Assembly (NCBI GenBank): GCA_012033095.1 | Contig: JAAUPO010000199.1 | Coordinates: forward strand, 1 to 5,482 | Reading direction: 5' to 3' | Origin: Synechococcaceae cyanobacterium RL_1_2 | Lineage (GTDB): Bacteria; Cyanobacteriota; Cyanobacteriia; Cyanobacteriales; JAAUPO01 | Length of the DNA: 5,482 nucleotides | In this document: positions 1 through 5,482 of the stretch, in pieces | How positions within the stretch are numbered: position 1 is the first letter of the stretch | How the letters are laid out: the number at the start of each line of letters is the position of its first letter | Made by a program: the position numbers and the translations under genes | The notes under the pieces: model-generated | Told to the model about the DNA's origin: nothing | What the model saw: only the letters and a program-made list of their open reading frames with translations | The model's database searches: none

Positions 1-105
1 AAAAAAATGCAATCAAAAATTTAGCCTGTTGTTAATTTTTTTGTGAAGATAATTAGCCCAAATAATCGTTAATTAAAGTTTATAAAAAGTTTAATTTCTC
101 TATCC

Positions 106-198
106 TATAGCAGTCCTAACTAGGCCATAACATGAAGATCCTTACTAAACGGGGCTTTCAATGTACTCAATTACCACAAGCTATTTAGGATTGCTATA
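106..198. repeat. MITE-like remnant with 18-bp terminal inverted repeats
   Basis: The segment opens with TATAGCAGTCCTAACTAG (106-123) and closes with CTATTTAGGATTGCTATA (181-198). The second is the reverse complement of the first at 16 of 18 positions. The outermost bases at both ends read TA, so the element could be 108-196 flanked by a TA duplication, as in IS630/Tc1-mariner type transposition. The 57-bp interior has no usable reading frame, so this would be a non-autonomous or internally deleted element. It begins about 40 bp past the amylosucrase stop codon. In that transcript the two ends could pair as a long stem, and no other terminator is evident there. The matching ends are seen directly; the mobile origin and family are inferred. 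Confidence 0.5.
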
Positions 199-238
199 TC
201 TGGGATGAGTTTTAGGCTTAGTTACTTTTATTTGGATT

Positions 239-2194
239 TTATTTGGCATATTTAAGCCAATAAAAACCAAAGGCTGGCATCATCAATTGTCCATGCTTAA
301 TTGTTGGTTTCTTTTGGGAATAGAGATCAATTACTTTATCCGGCTCATGGAAATATTCCCATTGGAGGGCGATTTCCTCGATCGCGACATAATGATTAAT
401 CCCATCAAAGTTACCGATAACCAAGACACCGTTACCATGATCCCTTAGACGTTTAAAGCCTAAAATATGGTCGTTTTCTAGCTGCATTAATTCCCGGTTG
501 TTAAAATCAGCAAAAGCAGAAATTTGTTTACGTACCGCAATCATGTGTTGCAATGCGGTGAACAGTTTATATTCTACGGTGTCAGGAACTTTTCTTTTTT
601 CGGCGCGATTCCAATCGATTTGAGGCCGATGGGCCCACCGACTATCGTTGGCTTTACTGAGATTATTAATATAGGAATAGTCGTTAATGGTGCCAATCTC
701 ATCGCCGTAATAAATGAGGGGAATACCGCCAAAGGACATGATCATGCTGTGGAGAAGCAAAATATGATCAATGTTGATATCGATCATCTGGGGTTCTAGC
801 TCTAGGGCGTTCTCTAGCCCAATCAAAGAGGTCAGGGTTCCGGCAATGCGGGCATCATTATTTTTTGAATTTTGGCCAAACGGTAAACCTCTGGCCACAC
901 TATCTTCAAATTTGCCGCAGAAATAATCAATAATGAATTTGCGGTGGGCTTTGGGTTCATAGCCAGCAACGGCAATGTCTTCATCGCTAAAGCCTAAACC
1001 GATGTCGTCATGGCACCGAATGTAGTTGAGCCAGGTCGATCGCTCTAATTTGGCGGGTAAACTTTTAACCCCTTGGCGCAGGAGTTTGGCGTTTTTGGTG
1101 GCGACGGCATCCCAGAGCAGGGCCATAAAGGTGGCGTTGTAGGCAATTTCGCATTCTTTCGCATTAACCGCATCTTCCCCGAAGTATTTAACAATTTCCA
1201 CTGGGGCCACGATCGCTTCTGCAATGAAGGCCACCCCTGGGGAAGTCACCTGACAACAATCCTTAAATAGTTGAAGGATCATGTGGGCTTCCCGTTCATT
1301 TTGGCTGGTTCCTCCAATTTTTTTCCAGAGAAAGGCCACCGCATCTAAGCGCAAAATATCTACCCCTTGGTTCGCCCAGAAGAGGAGAATGTCTAGCATT
1401 TCAATAAATACGGCGGGGTTTTGGTAATTCAGATCCCATTGGTAATTATTGAAGACCGTCATCACCCACTTTTGCATGGGTTCGTTCCAAGTAAAGTTAC
1501 CGGGGGCGGTTTCAGGGAAAATTTCCGGTAGGGTTTGCTCAAACTGATCGGGAATGAAGCGATCGTCGTAGGTGTAATAATAGTTTTGGTATTTTTTCAT
1601 GCCTAATTCAGCAAACTTAGCCCATTCATGCTGATCGGAGGTGTGGTTAACCACAATGTCTAACACCGAGAGAATTCCTCTGGCACGCATGGATTTAAGG
1701 ATTTCCTGCACATCATATAAACTACCGACTTGTTCATCAATTTTGCGGTAATTTCTGACGGCGTAGCCCCCATCGCTGGCCTCCTTGGGGGAGTCTAAGA
1801 TGGGCATGATATGCACCATGTTAACCCCCAACTCTTCAAAGTAATCTAGGCGTTTAAATAAACCTTGAAGATCCTTAGCAAAACCATCGGCGTAGAGGGT
1901 CATGGCTACCCATTGTTGGTGCAATAACCAGTTAAAATCTTTTTCCCGTTCTAGGTCAATGGCTTTGAGTTCTGGCGATCGCGTAATGTAGTTGCGAGCC
2001 ATTACTTCCACTAGGTTTAATAGTTGCTGTTTCCAATCTTCCCGTTGGCCATAGAGTTCCCGAAACAAACCAAATAGACTATAAAAGTTAGCTCCTAAGC
2101 GGATATAAAAATAACTCAATTCCTGTTGTCGAATACTAGGTTTGAGCTGATCCAGGATTTCATTCAGGATGGAATGGGAAAATTCTTCATACAT
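239..2194 (-). CDS. ams: Amylosucrase (GH13 sucrose glucosyltransferase), 651 aa
   Basis: Amylosucrase (EC 2.4.1.4) uses sucrose to build alpha-1,4-glucan and releases fructose. No signal peptide is seen, so it should be cytosolic. An all-helical N-domain (about 1-90) precedes the (beta/alpha)8 barrel. Barrel motifs are SDGGYAV (Asp141, Tyr144), DIVVNH (His184), ILRLDAVAF (Arg282, nucleophile Asp284), FIAEAI (acid/base Glu326) and CHDDIG (His395, Asp396). DSRWAHRP (Arg519) matches the arginine that pairs with the pocket aspartate in Neisseria amylosucrase; this pair and Phe248 favour amylosucrase over alpha-amylase. A B' insertion (about 395-460) and a C-terminal beta domain (from about 555) are present. 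Length fits the family (about 640). The ATG at 2194 is chosen because AAGG lies 8 nt upstream; a TTG six bases earlier would leave only 2 nt. A sucrose hydrolase is the main alternative, as polymerising ability cannot be read from sequence. No sucrose or fructokinase gene is adjacent. Confidence 0.93.
   Translation of the reverse strand: MYEEFSHSILNEILDQLKPSIRQQELSYFYIRLGANFYSLFGLFRELYGQREDWKQQLLNLVEVMARNYITRSPELKAIDLEREKDFNWLLHQQWVAMTLYADGFAKDLQGLFKRLDYFEELGVNMVHIMPILDSPKEASDGGYAVRNYRKIDEQVGSLYDVQEILKSMRARGILSVLDIVVNHTSDQHEWAKFAELGMKKYQNYYYTYDDRFIPDQFEQTLPEIFPETAPGNFTWNEPMQKWVMTVFNNYQWDLNYQNPAVFIEMLDILLFWANQGVDILRLDAVAFLWKKIGGTSQNEREAHMILQLFKDCCQVTSPGVAFIAEAIVAPVEIVKYFGEDAVNAKECEIAYNATFMALLWDAVATKNAKLLRQGVKSLPAKLERSTWLNYIRCHDDIGLGFSDEDIAVAGYEPKAHRKFIIDYFCGKFEDSVARGLPFGQNSKNNDARIAGTLTSLIGLENALELEPQMIDINIDHILLLHSMIMSFGGIPLIYYGDEIGTINDYSYINNLSKANDSRWAHRPQIDWNRAEKRKVPDTVEYKLFTALQHMIAVRKQISAFADFNNRELMQLENDHILGFKRLRDHGNGVLVIGNFDGINHYVAIEEIALQWEYFHEPDKVIDLYSQKKPTIKHGQLMMPAFGFYWLKYAK
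1975..1982. repeat. HIP1 octamer GCGATCGC
   Basis: Full copy of the highly iterated palindrome of cyanobacteria, inside the amylosucrase gene. It is the only complete copy in that gene. Confidence 0.85.
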
Positions 2195-2202
2195 AAGCAA
2201 TA

Positions 2203-2206
2203 CCTT
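2203..2206 (-). promoter_or_regulatory. Shine-Dalgarno sequence of the amylosucrase gene
   Basis: On the minus strand AAGG is followed by 8 nt and then the ATG at 2194. This is normal spacing and decides the start in favour of that ATG. The in-frame TTG at 2200 lies only 2 nt from AAGG and is a poor start. Confidence 0.6.
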
Positions 2207-2228
2207 AAACTTCTTTATTCGTGATCGC

Positions 2229-2279
2229 GGTCAAATGATTGATTCCAGGCTTAAGGACAGAACATCCTAATATTTGACC
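2229..2279 (-). promoter_or_regulatory. Foldable 5' leader of the amylosucrase mRNA
   Basis: GGTCAAAT (2229-2236) and ATTTGACC (2272-2279) are perfect 8-bp inverted repeats 35 nt apart. Inside them, on the minus strand, AGGAT and GTCCT can form a second 5-bp stem (one G-U pair) around a 5-nt loop. Both lie between the proposed transcription start (about 2286) and the ribosome binding site (2203-2206), so they would fold in the leader without covering the binding site. The repeats are seen; a regulatory role is a guess. I do not recognise a known riboswitch. Confidence 0.25.
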
Positions 2280-2292
2280 CATCATGCTAGGA

Positions 2293-2321
2293 ATCATAGT
2301 AACCAATCATGGCCTGGTCAC
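2293..2321 (-). promoter_or_regulatory. Candidate sigma-70-type promoter of the amylosucrase gene
   Basis: On the minus strand GTGACC (2321-2316, four of six against TTGACA) is followed by a 17-bp spacer and TATGAT (2298-2293, five of six against TATAAT). Transcription would start near 2286 and give a leader of about 90 nt. Spacing and position are right for a gene starting at 2194. The -35 match is only moderate. Confidence 0.4.
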
Positions 2322-2380
2322 TGGGGTTTTGTTTTGAGGGTCGATTGGGTTTGAGCTGAACTGTCGTTGAATAGAAAACG

Positions 2381-2395
2381 ATAGTTACAAACTAT
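2381..2395. promoter_or_regulatory. 15-bp palindrome, operator-like
   Basis: ATAGTT-ACA-AACTAT is a perfect 6-bp inverted repeat around a 3-bp centre. It lies about 60 bp upstream of the proposed -35 box of the amylosucrase gene and downstream of the aminopeptidase terminator hairpin. Such symmetry is typical of a site for a dimeric regulator, but no known operator is recognised, and a 6-bp arm in AT-rich DNA can arise by chance. Confidence 0.2.
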
Positions 2396-2443
2396 GAACT
2401 AATCTGTGGAAACTAAACCAAATAATCGCCATTTTCTATTAAA

Positions 2444-2489
2444 TTAACCCCACAAAACCGTAAGAGTTACTACGTTTTTATGGGGTTAA
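2444..2489 (-). terminator. Long hairpin downstream of the aminopeptidase gene, probable terminator
   Basis: The arms at 2444-2462 (TTAACCCCACAAAACCGTA) and 2471-2489 (TACGTTTTTATGGGGTTAA) pair over 19 positions around an 8-nt loop, with a CCCC/GGGG core. Read as minus-strand RNA, one of the two differences becomes a U-G wobble, leaving a single A-G mismatch. Read as plus-strand RNA, that same position is a C-A mismatch. The fold therefore suits the transcript coming from the aminopeptidase gene, whose stop codon is 35 nt upstream. A broken run of U and A follows the stem rather than a clean U-tract, so termination may be imperfect. Cyanobacteria lack Rho, which makes hairpin-based ends expected. 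Confidence 0.55.
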
Positions 2490-2523
2490 CATGCTATGGT
2501 GCAGAACCCAGTTAATACCTAAC

Positions 2524-5118
2524 TTAATCTTTTGTTTGAGATGCTTCTAGTTTAGCGAGGCGACTTTGCAAATCTTGGTTATCTTTTTGCAATTGCTCCA
2601 CCTTATCTTGTAATCGTTTGAGCTGTTGATCGCTACGGAGGCTTGCTTCCACCCTTGTCCTTGCTTCGTCGGCCCGTTGTTTAATTCGGCCATCGAGGCT
2701 CTGGGCACTGAGTTGGCCTAAAATCTGGGCGGCATCCTCTGTGCCCATGGTTCTGAGGGCAGTAACGACGCTGACTTGGGTGAGGAAAAATTCCTCCGCT
2801 GCGATCGCTTCGAGGGTTTCGATGATCATCTGCATTTGTTCCGGTTTTTGGCCTTTGCTAACCCCACCGAGGGCCCGAATAGCCGCTAAACGTAGGGGTT
2901 GGGGAGTCCCTAACTGGGTGTATTGAATAATAATTTCCACCGCGTCGGGGTTAGTATCCAACAGCCCTAAACCGGAAATGGCCCCGGAGCGTACCAATTC
3001 ATTCCAGCCCGATCGCGTTTCTAGCACCTCTTTAAAGACGCTAATCACCTCTTTTACCCGATCTTTGAGTACTCCCTTCACGAGTTTGCCCAGGGTATAA
3101 ACGGCGGAGGATTCAGTATGGTAACTAAAATCTCCTTGCTCAGCCATGGCTTTGACGAGATCGTAACTACCTTGTTGAGGGAAACTACCTAGGGCTTCCA
3201 CTGCGGCCCGACGTACTTTAGGATTTTCATCCTTGAGGGCGATCGCGAGGCCATCGATGGCTTGATTTAGTTGAATTTTACCCAATTGCTTAGCAACTTC
3301 GACCCTAACTCCCCAAAATTGTTCGGTGGTTAGGGCTTGGGTGAAGGCTTCCACCATCTCTAAGCCACCTTTTTTACCCAACGCGATCGCGGCATAAATC
3401 CGGCTGGTCGGATCGGGATCATGGTGCAGTTGTTGAATTAATTCCTGTGGGGGATAGTTTAATTTAACGGTTTTGAGGTAATTATTACCCACATCAAAAC
3501 TCACAAAATCCGGTTTTTGCTCTAGGGGAAAATAGAAAGTTTGCTCCGGTTCGTTAAGTTTTAATTTGAATTCCACTAACCGTTCAAACTTCTCCTCCTT
3601 CACATAACCAAAACCGAGGGGAATCAACAAATTAAACAATTGATTTTTACTAGCGGGCTCATCGGGTTTAGCCTGGGTTTGTTTAACACTAATTTTGGCC
3701 ATGGAACTATCCCGATCCCAACTGTAACTAATGTCAAAATCGGGATGGCCCCCCCGGAATACATATTGATCAAACAACGGAGCCAAATTATAACCCGTGC
3801 TCACCTCGATCGCCCTCAATAGATCGATGGTTTCTACGGTGTCATGGGCATGGTGATTCACAAAATGATGGATCGCTTTGGTAAATAACTCATCCCCCAA
3901 CACACTGCGGATCATGTGATAAACACAACCGCCCTTTTCGTAAAGGTGGCGATCGTAAAGCTCGATCGCTTCCCGGTAAATGTTGGTAACGATGGGCCGA
4001 CGGTAACGGGAGCGATCTTCTTGGAGATAATTGCGGGCTTCCGCTAATAAATAATAGGCCGCATCATTTTTCCCATACTCCTGTTCCGTCCATAGCACTT
4101 CCGCATAGGTGGCCATGCCCTCCTTAATCCAAGCATGGGACCAATGCTTAATTACCACCAAATCCCCAAACCATTGATGGGCTAACTCATGGAGCACCAA
4201 GCTTTCTGACCATTGCCGTTCTTGGCTGGCCCGTTCATCCAGTAGGGCGCGATCGGTCATCAAACTCACCGAGGTATTTTCCATCCCCCCAAAAATAAAA
4301 TCCTCTACCCAGACCTGGGCATATTTGGGGTAAGCGTAGGGATAGCCATAGGTTTTACCCAAAAATTCCACCATGCGGGGGGTTTTCCCCATGGTGCGAT
4401 CGATGTCCTCCGCCCGATGCTTATCCACGTAATAAGTTACAGGTAAACCATTGCAACTATCTTCTTTGTAAGCAAAATCCCCTACGGCTAAGGCAATCAA
4501 GTAACTAGGGTGAATTTCCTGTTGTTGCCAATGGAAAACGGTTTTATCCCCAACGGTTTCTTCCGTAATTAACGCCCCGTTAGATACCGCCGTTAAACCT
4601 TGGGGCACTTTCACCCGAATTTCAGAACTAGCTAACTGGCCGGGGTAATCAAAACAGGGAAACCAAAATCGGGAATCCTCATCTTCCCCTTGGGTCCATA
4701 CCTGGGTTGCTTTATCGGGATAATGTTCATCGGGGGCAATGAAATAAATACCCCGTCGCGGTTTTTTGACTTGGTAGGTGATGGAAAGGGTGAAGGGTTC
4801 GGTGGTGGTGGGGCTTAAAAAATCTACAATTAATTGTTCCTTATTGTGATCAAAGGGTTGGGCGATCGCGCCAATTTTGACCTCTGTAATTTCAAAATCC
4901 ACCGCATCCAGCTTCACCTGGGTAATGCCCTCCCGCACTGGGGTGAGGGTAAGGTGACAAATTCCGTCTAGGGATTGGTGAGGAATATCTAACTCCAAAT
5001 CCAAAAAAATATGGTTAACCTGCACTGAGCGATCGGGATTATAGTGGGGTTTCGCTCCGGGTAGTTCAAAGGATTTAGACTCGCTTTTTTCCGCATCAAA
5101 GAAATAGTTACCTAACAT
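2524..5118 (-). CDS. M1-family zinc aminopeptidase with C-terminal HEAT-like repeats and coiled coil, 864 aa
   Basis: Removes N-terminal residues from peptides; a cytosolic peptide-turnover role is inferred, as no signal peptide or membrane segment is seen. Domains in order: N-terminal beta domain (about 20-215); gluzincin catalytic domain with substrate-anchoring GGMEN (277-281), zinc site HELAH (His310, Glu311, His314) and third ligand Glu333 after the expected 18 residues, and catalytic Tyr393 in YEKGG; a beta linker (about 460-555); about seven HEAT-like helical units (near 572, 602, 630, 665, 703, 738, 775); and a C-terminal coiled coil (about 810-862). All catalytic residues are present, so it should be active. 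Length is close to E. coli PepN (870), but the HEAT and coiled-coil C-terminus makes the symbol pepN unsafe. The start is uncertain: ATG at 5118 is preferred over the in-frame GTG at 5124, and neither has a good Shine-Dalgarno sequence. Substrate preference cannot be read. Confidence 0.93.
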   Translation of the reverse strand: MLGNYFFDAEKSESKSFELPGAKPHYNPDRSVQVNHIFLDLELDIPHQSLDGICHLTLTPVREGITQVKLDAVDFEITEVKIGAIAQPFDHNKEQLIVDFLSPTTTEPFTLSITYQVKKPRRGIYFIAPDEHYPDKATQVWTQGEDEDSRFWFPCFDYPGQLASSEIRVKVPQGLTAVSNGALITEETVGDKTVFHWQQQEIHPSYLIALAVGDFAYKEDSCNGLPVTYYVDKHRAEDIDRTMGKTPRMVEFLGKTYGYPYAYPKYAQVWVEDFIFGGMENTSVSLMTDRALLDERASQERQWSESLVLHELAHQWFGDLVVIKHWSHAWIKEGMATYAEVLWTEQEYGKNDAAYYLLAEARNYLQEDRSRYRRPIVTNIYREAIELYDRHLYEKGGCVYHMIRSVLGDELFTKAIHHFVNHHAHDTVETIDLLRAIEVSTGYNLAPLFDQYVFRGGHPDFDISYSWDRDSSMAKISVKQTQAKPDEPASKNQLFNLLIPLGFGYVKEEKFERLVEFKLKLNEPEQTFYFPLEQKPDFVSFDVGNNYLKTVKLNYPPQELIQQLHHDPDPTSRIYAAIALGKKGGLEMVEAFTQALTTEQFWGVRVEVAKQLGKIQLNQAIDGLAIALKDENPKVRRAAVEALGSFPQQGSYDLVKAMAEQGDFSYHTESSAVYTLGKLVKGVLKDRVKEVISVFKEVLETRSGWNELVRSGAISGLGLLDTNPDAVEIIIQYTQLGTPQPLRLAAIRALGGVSKGQKPEQMQMIIETLEAIAAEEFFLTQVSVVTALRTMGTEDAAQILGQLSAQSLDGRIKQRADEARTRVEASLRSDQQLKRLQDKVEQLQKDNQDLQSRLAKLEASQTKD
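2801..2808. repeat. HIP1 octamer GCGATCGC
   Basis: Full HIP1 copy inside the HEAT-repeat part of the aminopeptidase gene. Confidence 0.85.
3239..3246. repeat. HIP1 octamer GCGATCGC
   Basis: Full HIP1 copy inside the HEAT-repeat part of the aminopeptidase gene, where it contributes to an Ala-Ile-Ala stretch. Confidence 0.85.
3383..3390. repeat. HIP1 octamer GCGATCGC
   Basis: Full HIP1 copy at the first HEAT-like unit of the aminopeptidase, coding for part of an Ala-Ala-Ile-Ala run. Confidence 0.85.
4862..4869. repeat. HIP1 octamer GCGATCGC
   Basis: Full HIP1 copy in the N-terminal beta-domain part of the aminopeptidase gene. Confidence 0.85.
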
Positions 5119-5147
5119 GGGCACCGGGTTAATAATTGTTTAGCCCT

Positions 5148-5178
5148 ATTATAAATTTGATCTAGACTTTGATTTCAA
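5148..5178 (-). promoter_or_regulatory. Candidate promoter of the aminopeptidase gene
   Basis: On the minus strand a perfect TATAAT (5153-5148) lies about 30 bp before the ATG at 5118. Upstream is TTGAAA (5178-5173, five of six against TTGACA) with a 19-bp spacer, slightly longer than ideal. Transcription would start near 5141 and give a short leader of about 22 nt. With the GTG start it would be about 16 nt. Confidence 0.5.
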
Positions 5179-5482
5179 GGGATCAAGCTATCAGTGCCAA
5201 TTTAGGGCGATGTAAGGAAATTTCTCCTAACCCCTAGGGCCATCGCATACGAAAGTAACCGGAGTTCGGGTTAAGGGCTATTGTTAAAGAAGAAATCCCT
5301 AAAACGAAGTATTATCCTTGAGTTTTCAAAAGGGGACAACAGGCATCAAACCCTTGTATGACAATAACTGTAGTATTTGATTTGTGTTGAGAATGAAGAT
5401 GGGATATTGTCCTCACAATTATTTGATCTAACGAAAAATAAGCCTTTCCAATGATTTTGCCATTGATACTGGAAGTCATTAT
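5179..5482. other. Right-hand spacer, no confident gene
   Basis: I see no recognisable protein, tRNA or other RNA gene here. Several short inverted repeats occur: GCGATG/CATCGC (5207-5212 and 5241-5246), GGACAA/TTGTCC (5334-5339 and 5407-5412) enclosing ATCAAA/TTTGAT (5345-5350 and 5376-5381), and TTTAGGG/CCCTAAA (5201-5207 and 5297-5303). None has a clear function. A minus-strand frame is open from the window edge to a TAA at 5314-5312, but it has no recognisable product. Confidence 0.4.

Noticed and set aside
161..208. Plus-strand mini-frame of 15 codons spanning the right end of the MITE-like element
   Set aside because: Very short, no ribosome binding site, and it runs across the inverted repeat. 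Chance explains it.
524..799. Plus-strand frame of 91 codons
   Set aside because: It lies wholly inside the amylosucrase gene on the opposite strand, resembles no protein family, and covers conserved GH13 codons. It is a shadow frame.
1073..1270. Plus-strand frame of 65 codons
   Set aside because: Antisense shadow inside the amylosucrase gene, with no start signal and no recognisable product.
2195..2200. TTG start for the amylosucrase, adding two residues
   Set aside because: AAGG is only 2 nt from this TTG but 8 nt from the ATG at 2194, so the ATG is the better start.
2741..2926. Plus-strand frame of 61 codons
   Set aside because: Antisense shadow of the HEAT-repeat region of the aminopeptidase gene.
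3640..3822. Plus-strand frame of 60 codons
   Set aside because: Antisense shadow of the aminopeptidase linker region, with no supporting signals.
2524..5118. Operon with the amylosucrase gene
   Set aside because: The two genes share a strand, but 329 bp with a strong hairpin and a separate promoter candidate lie between them.
5119..5124. GTG start for the aminopeptidase, adding two residues
   Set aside because: ATG at 5118 is preferred on codon type. Neither has a Shine-Dalgarno sequence, so this is a weak preference rather than a firm exclusion.
1..5482. Undescribed defence, toxin-antitoxin, CRISPR or mobile gene system
   Set aside because: Both full genes belong to well-known enzyme families with intact active sites. 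The spacers hold only short repeats and regulatory-type signals, and nothing supports a new system.

Overview
The window looks like ordinary chromosomal sequence from a unicellular cyanobacterium of the Synechocystis/Crocosphaera kind. The octamer GCGATCGC (the HIP1 repeat typical of many cyanobacteria) occurs in full five times in 5.5 kb, with about ten more copies of its CGATCG core. Base composition is moderate in the genes and AT-rich in the spacers. The two encoded proteins also resemble cyanobacterial members of their families. I could not search a database, so no species is named.

Layout. Positions 1-238 are an AT-rich spacer that holds a roughly 93-bp MITE-like remnant with 18-bp terminal inverted repeats (106-198). 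Positions 239-2194 (minus strand) encode an amylosucrase, a GH13 enzyme acting on sucrose. Positions 2195-2523 are a spacer with a Shine-Dalgarno sequence, a plausible sigma-70-type promoter and a foldable leader for the amylosucrase gene. It also has a 15-bp palindrome and a strong hairpin that probably ends the transcript of the gene upstream. Positions 2524-5118 (minus strand) encode an M1-family zinc aminopeptidase whose C-terminal half carries HEAT-like repeats and then a leucine-zipper-like coiled coil. Positions 5119-5482 hold a good -10 box for the aminopeptidase and otherwise nothing I can call a gene. A short frame running off the right edge is only a weak possibility.

How the parts fit. 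Both genes point the same way, but a hairpin and a separate promoter lie between them, so I read them as two transcription units rather than an operon. Amylosucrase would link sucrose, a common cyanobacterial osmolyte, to alpha-1,4-glucan and fructose. The aminopeptidase is a cytosolic peptide-turnover enzyme. I see no functional connection between them.

No tRNA, rRNA, CRISPR array, transposase gene, toxin-antitoxin pair or defence gene is visible, and I found no convincing undescribed system. The points most worth a second look are the architecture of the aminopeptidase, the MITE-like element, the proline at a product-specificity position of the amylosucrase, and the wobble-supported hairpin between the genes.
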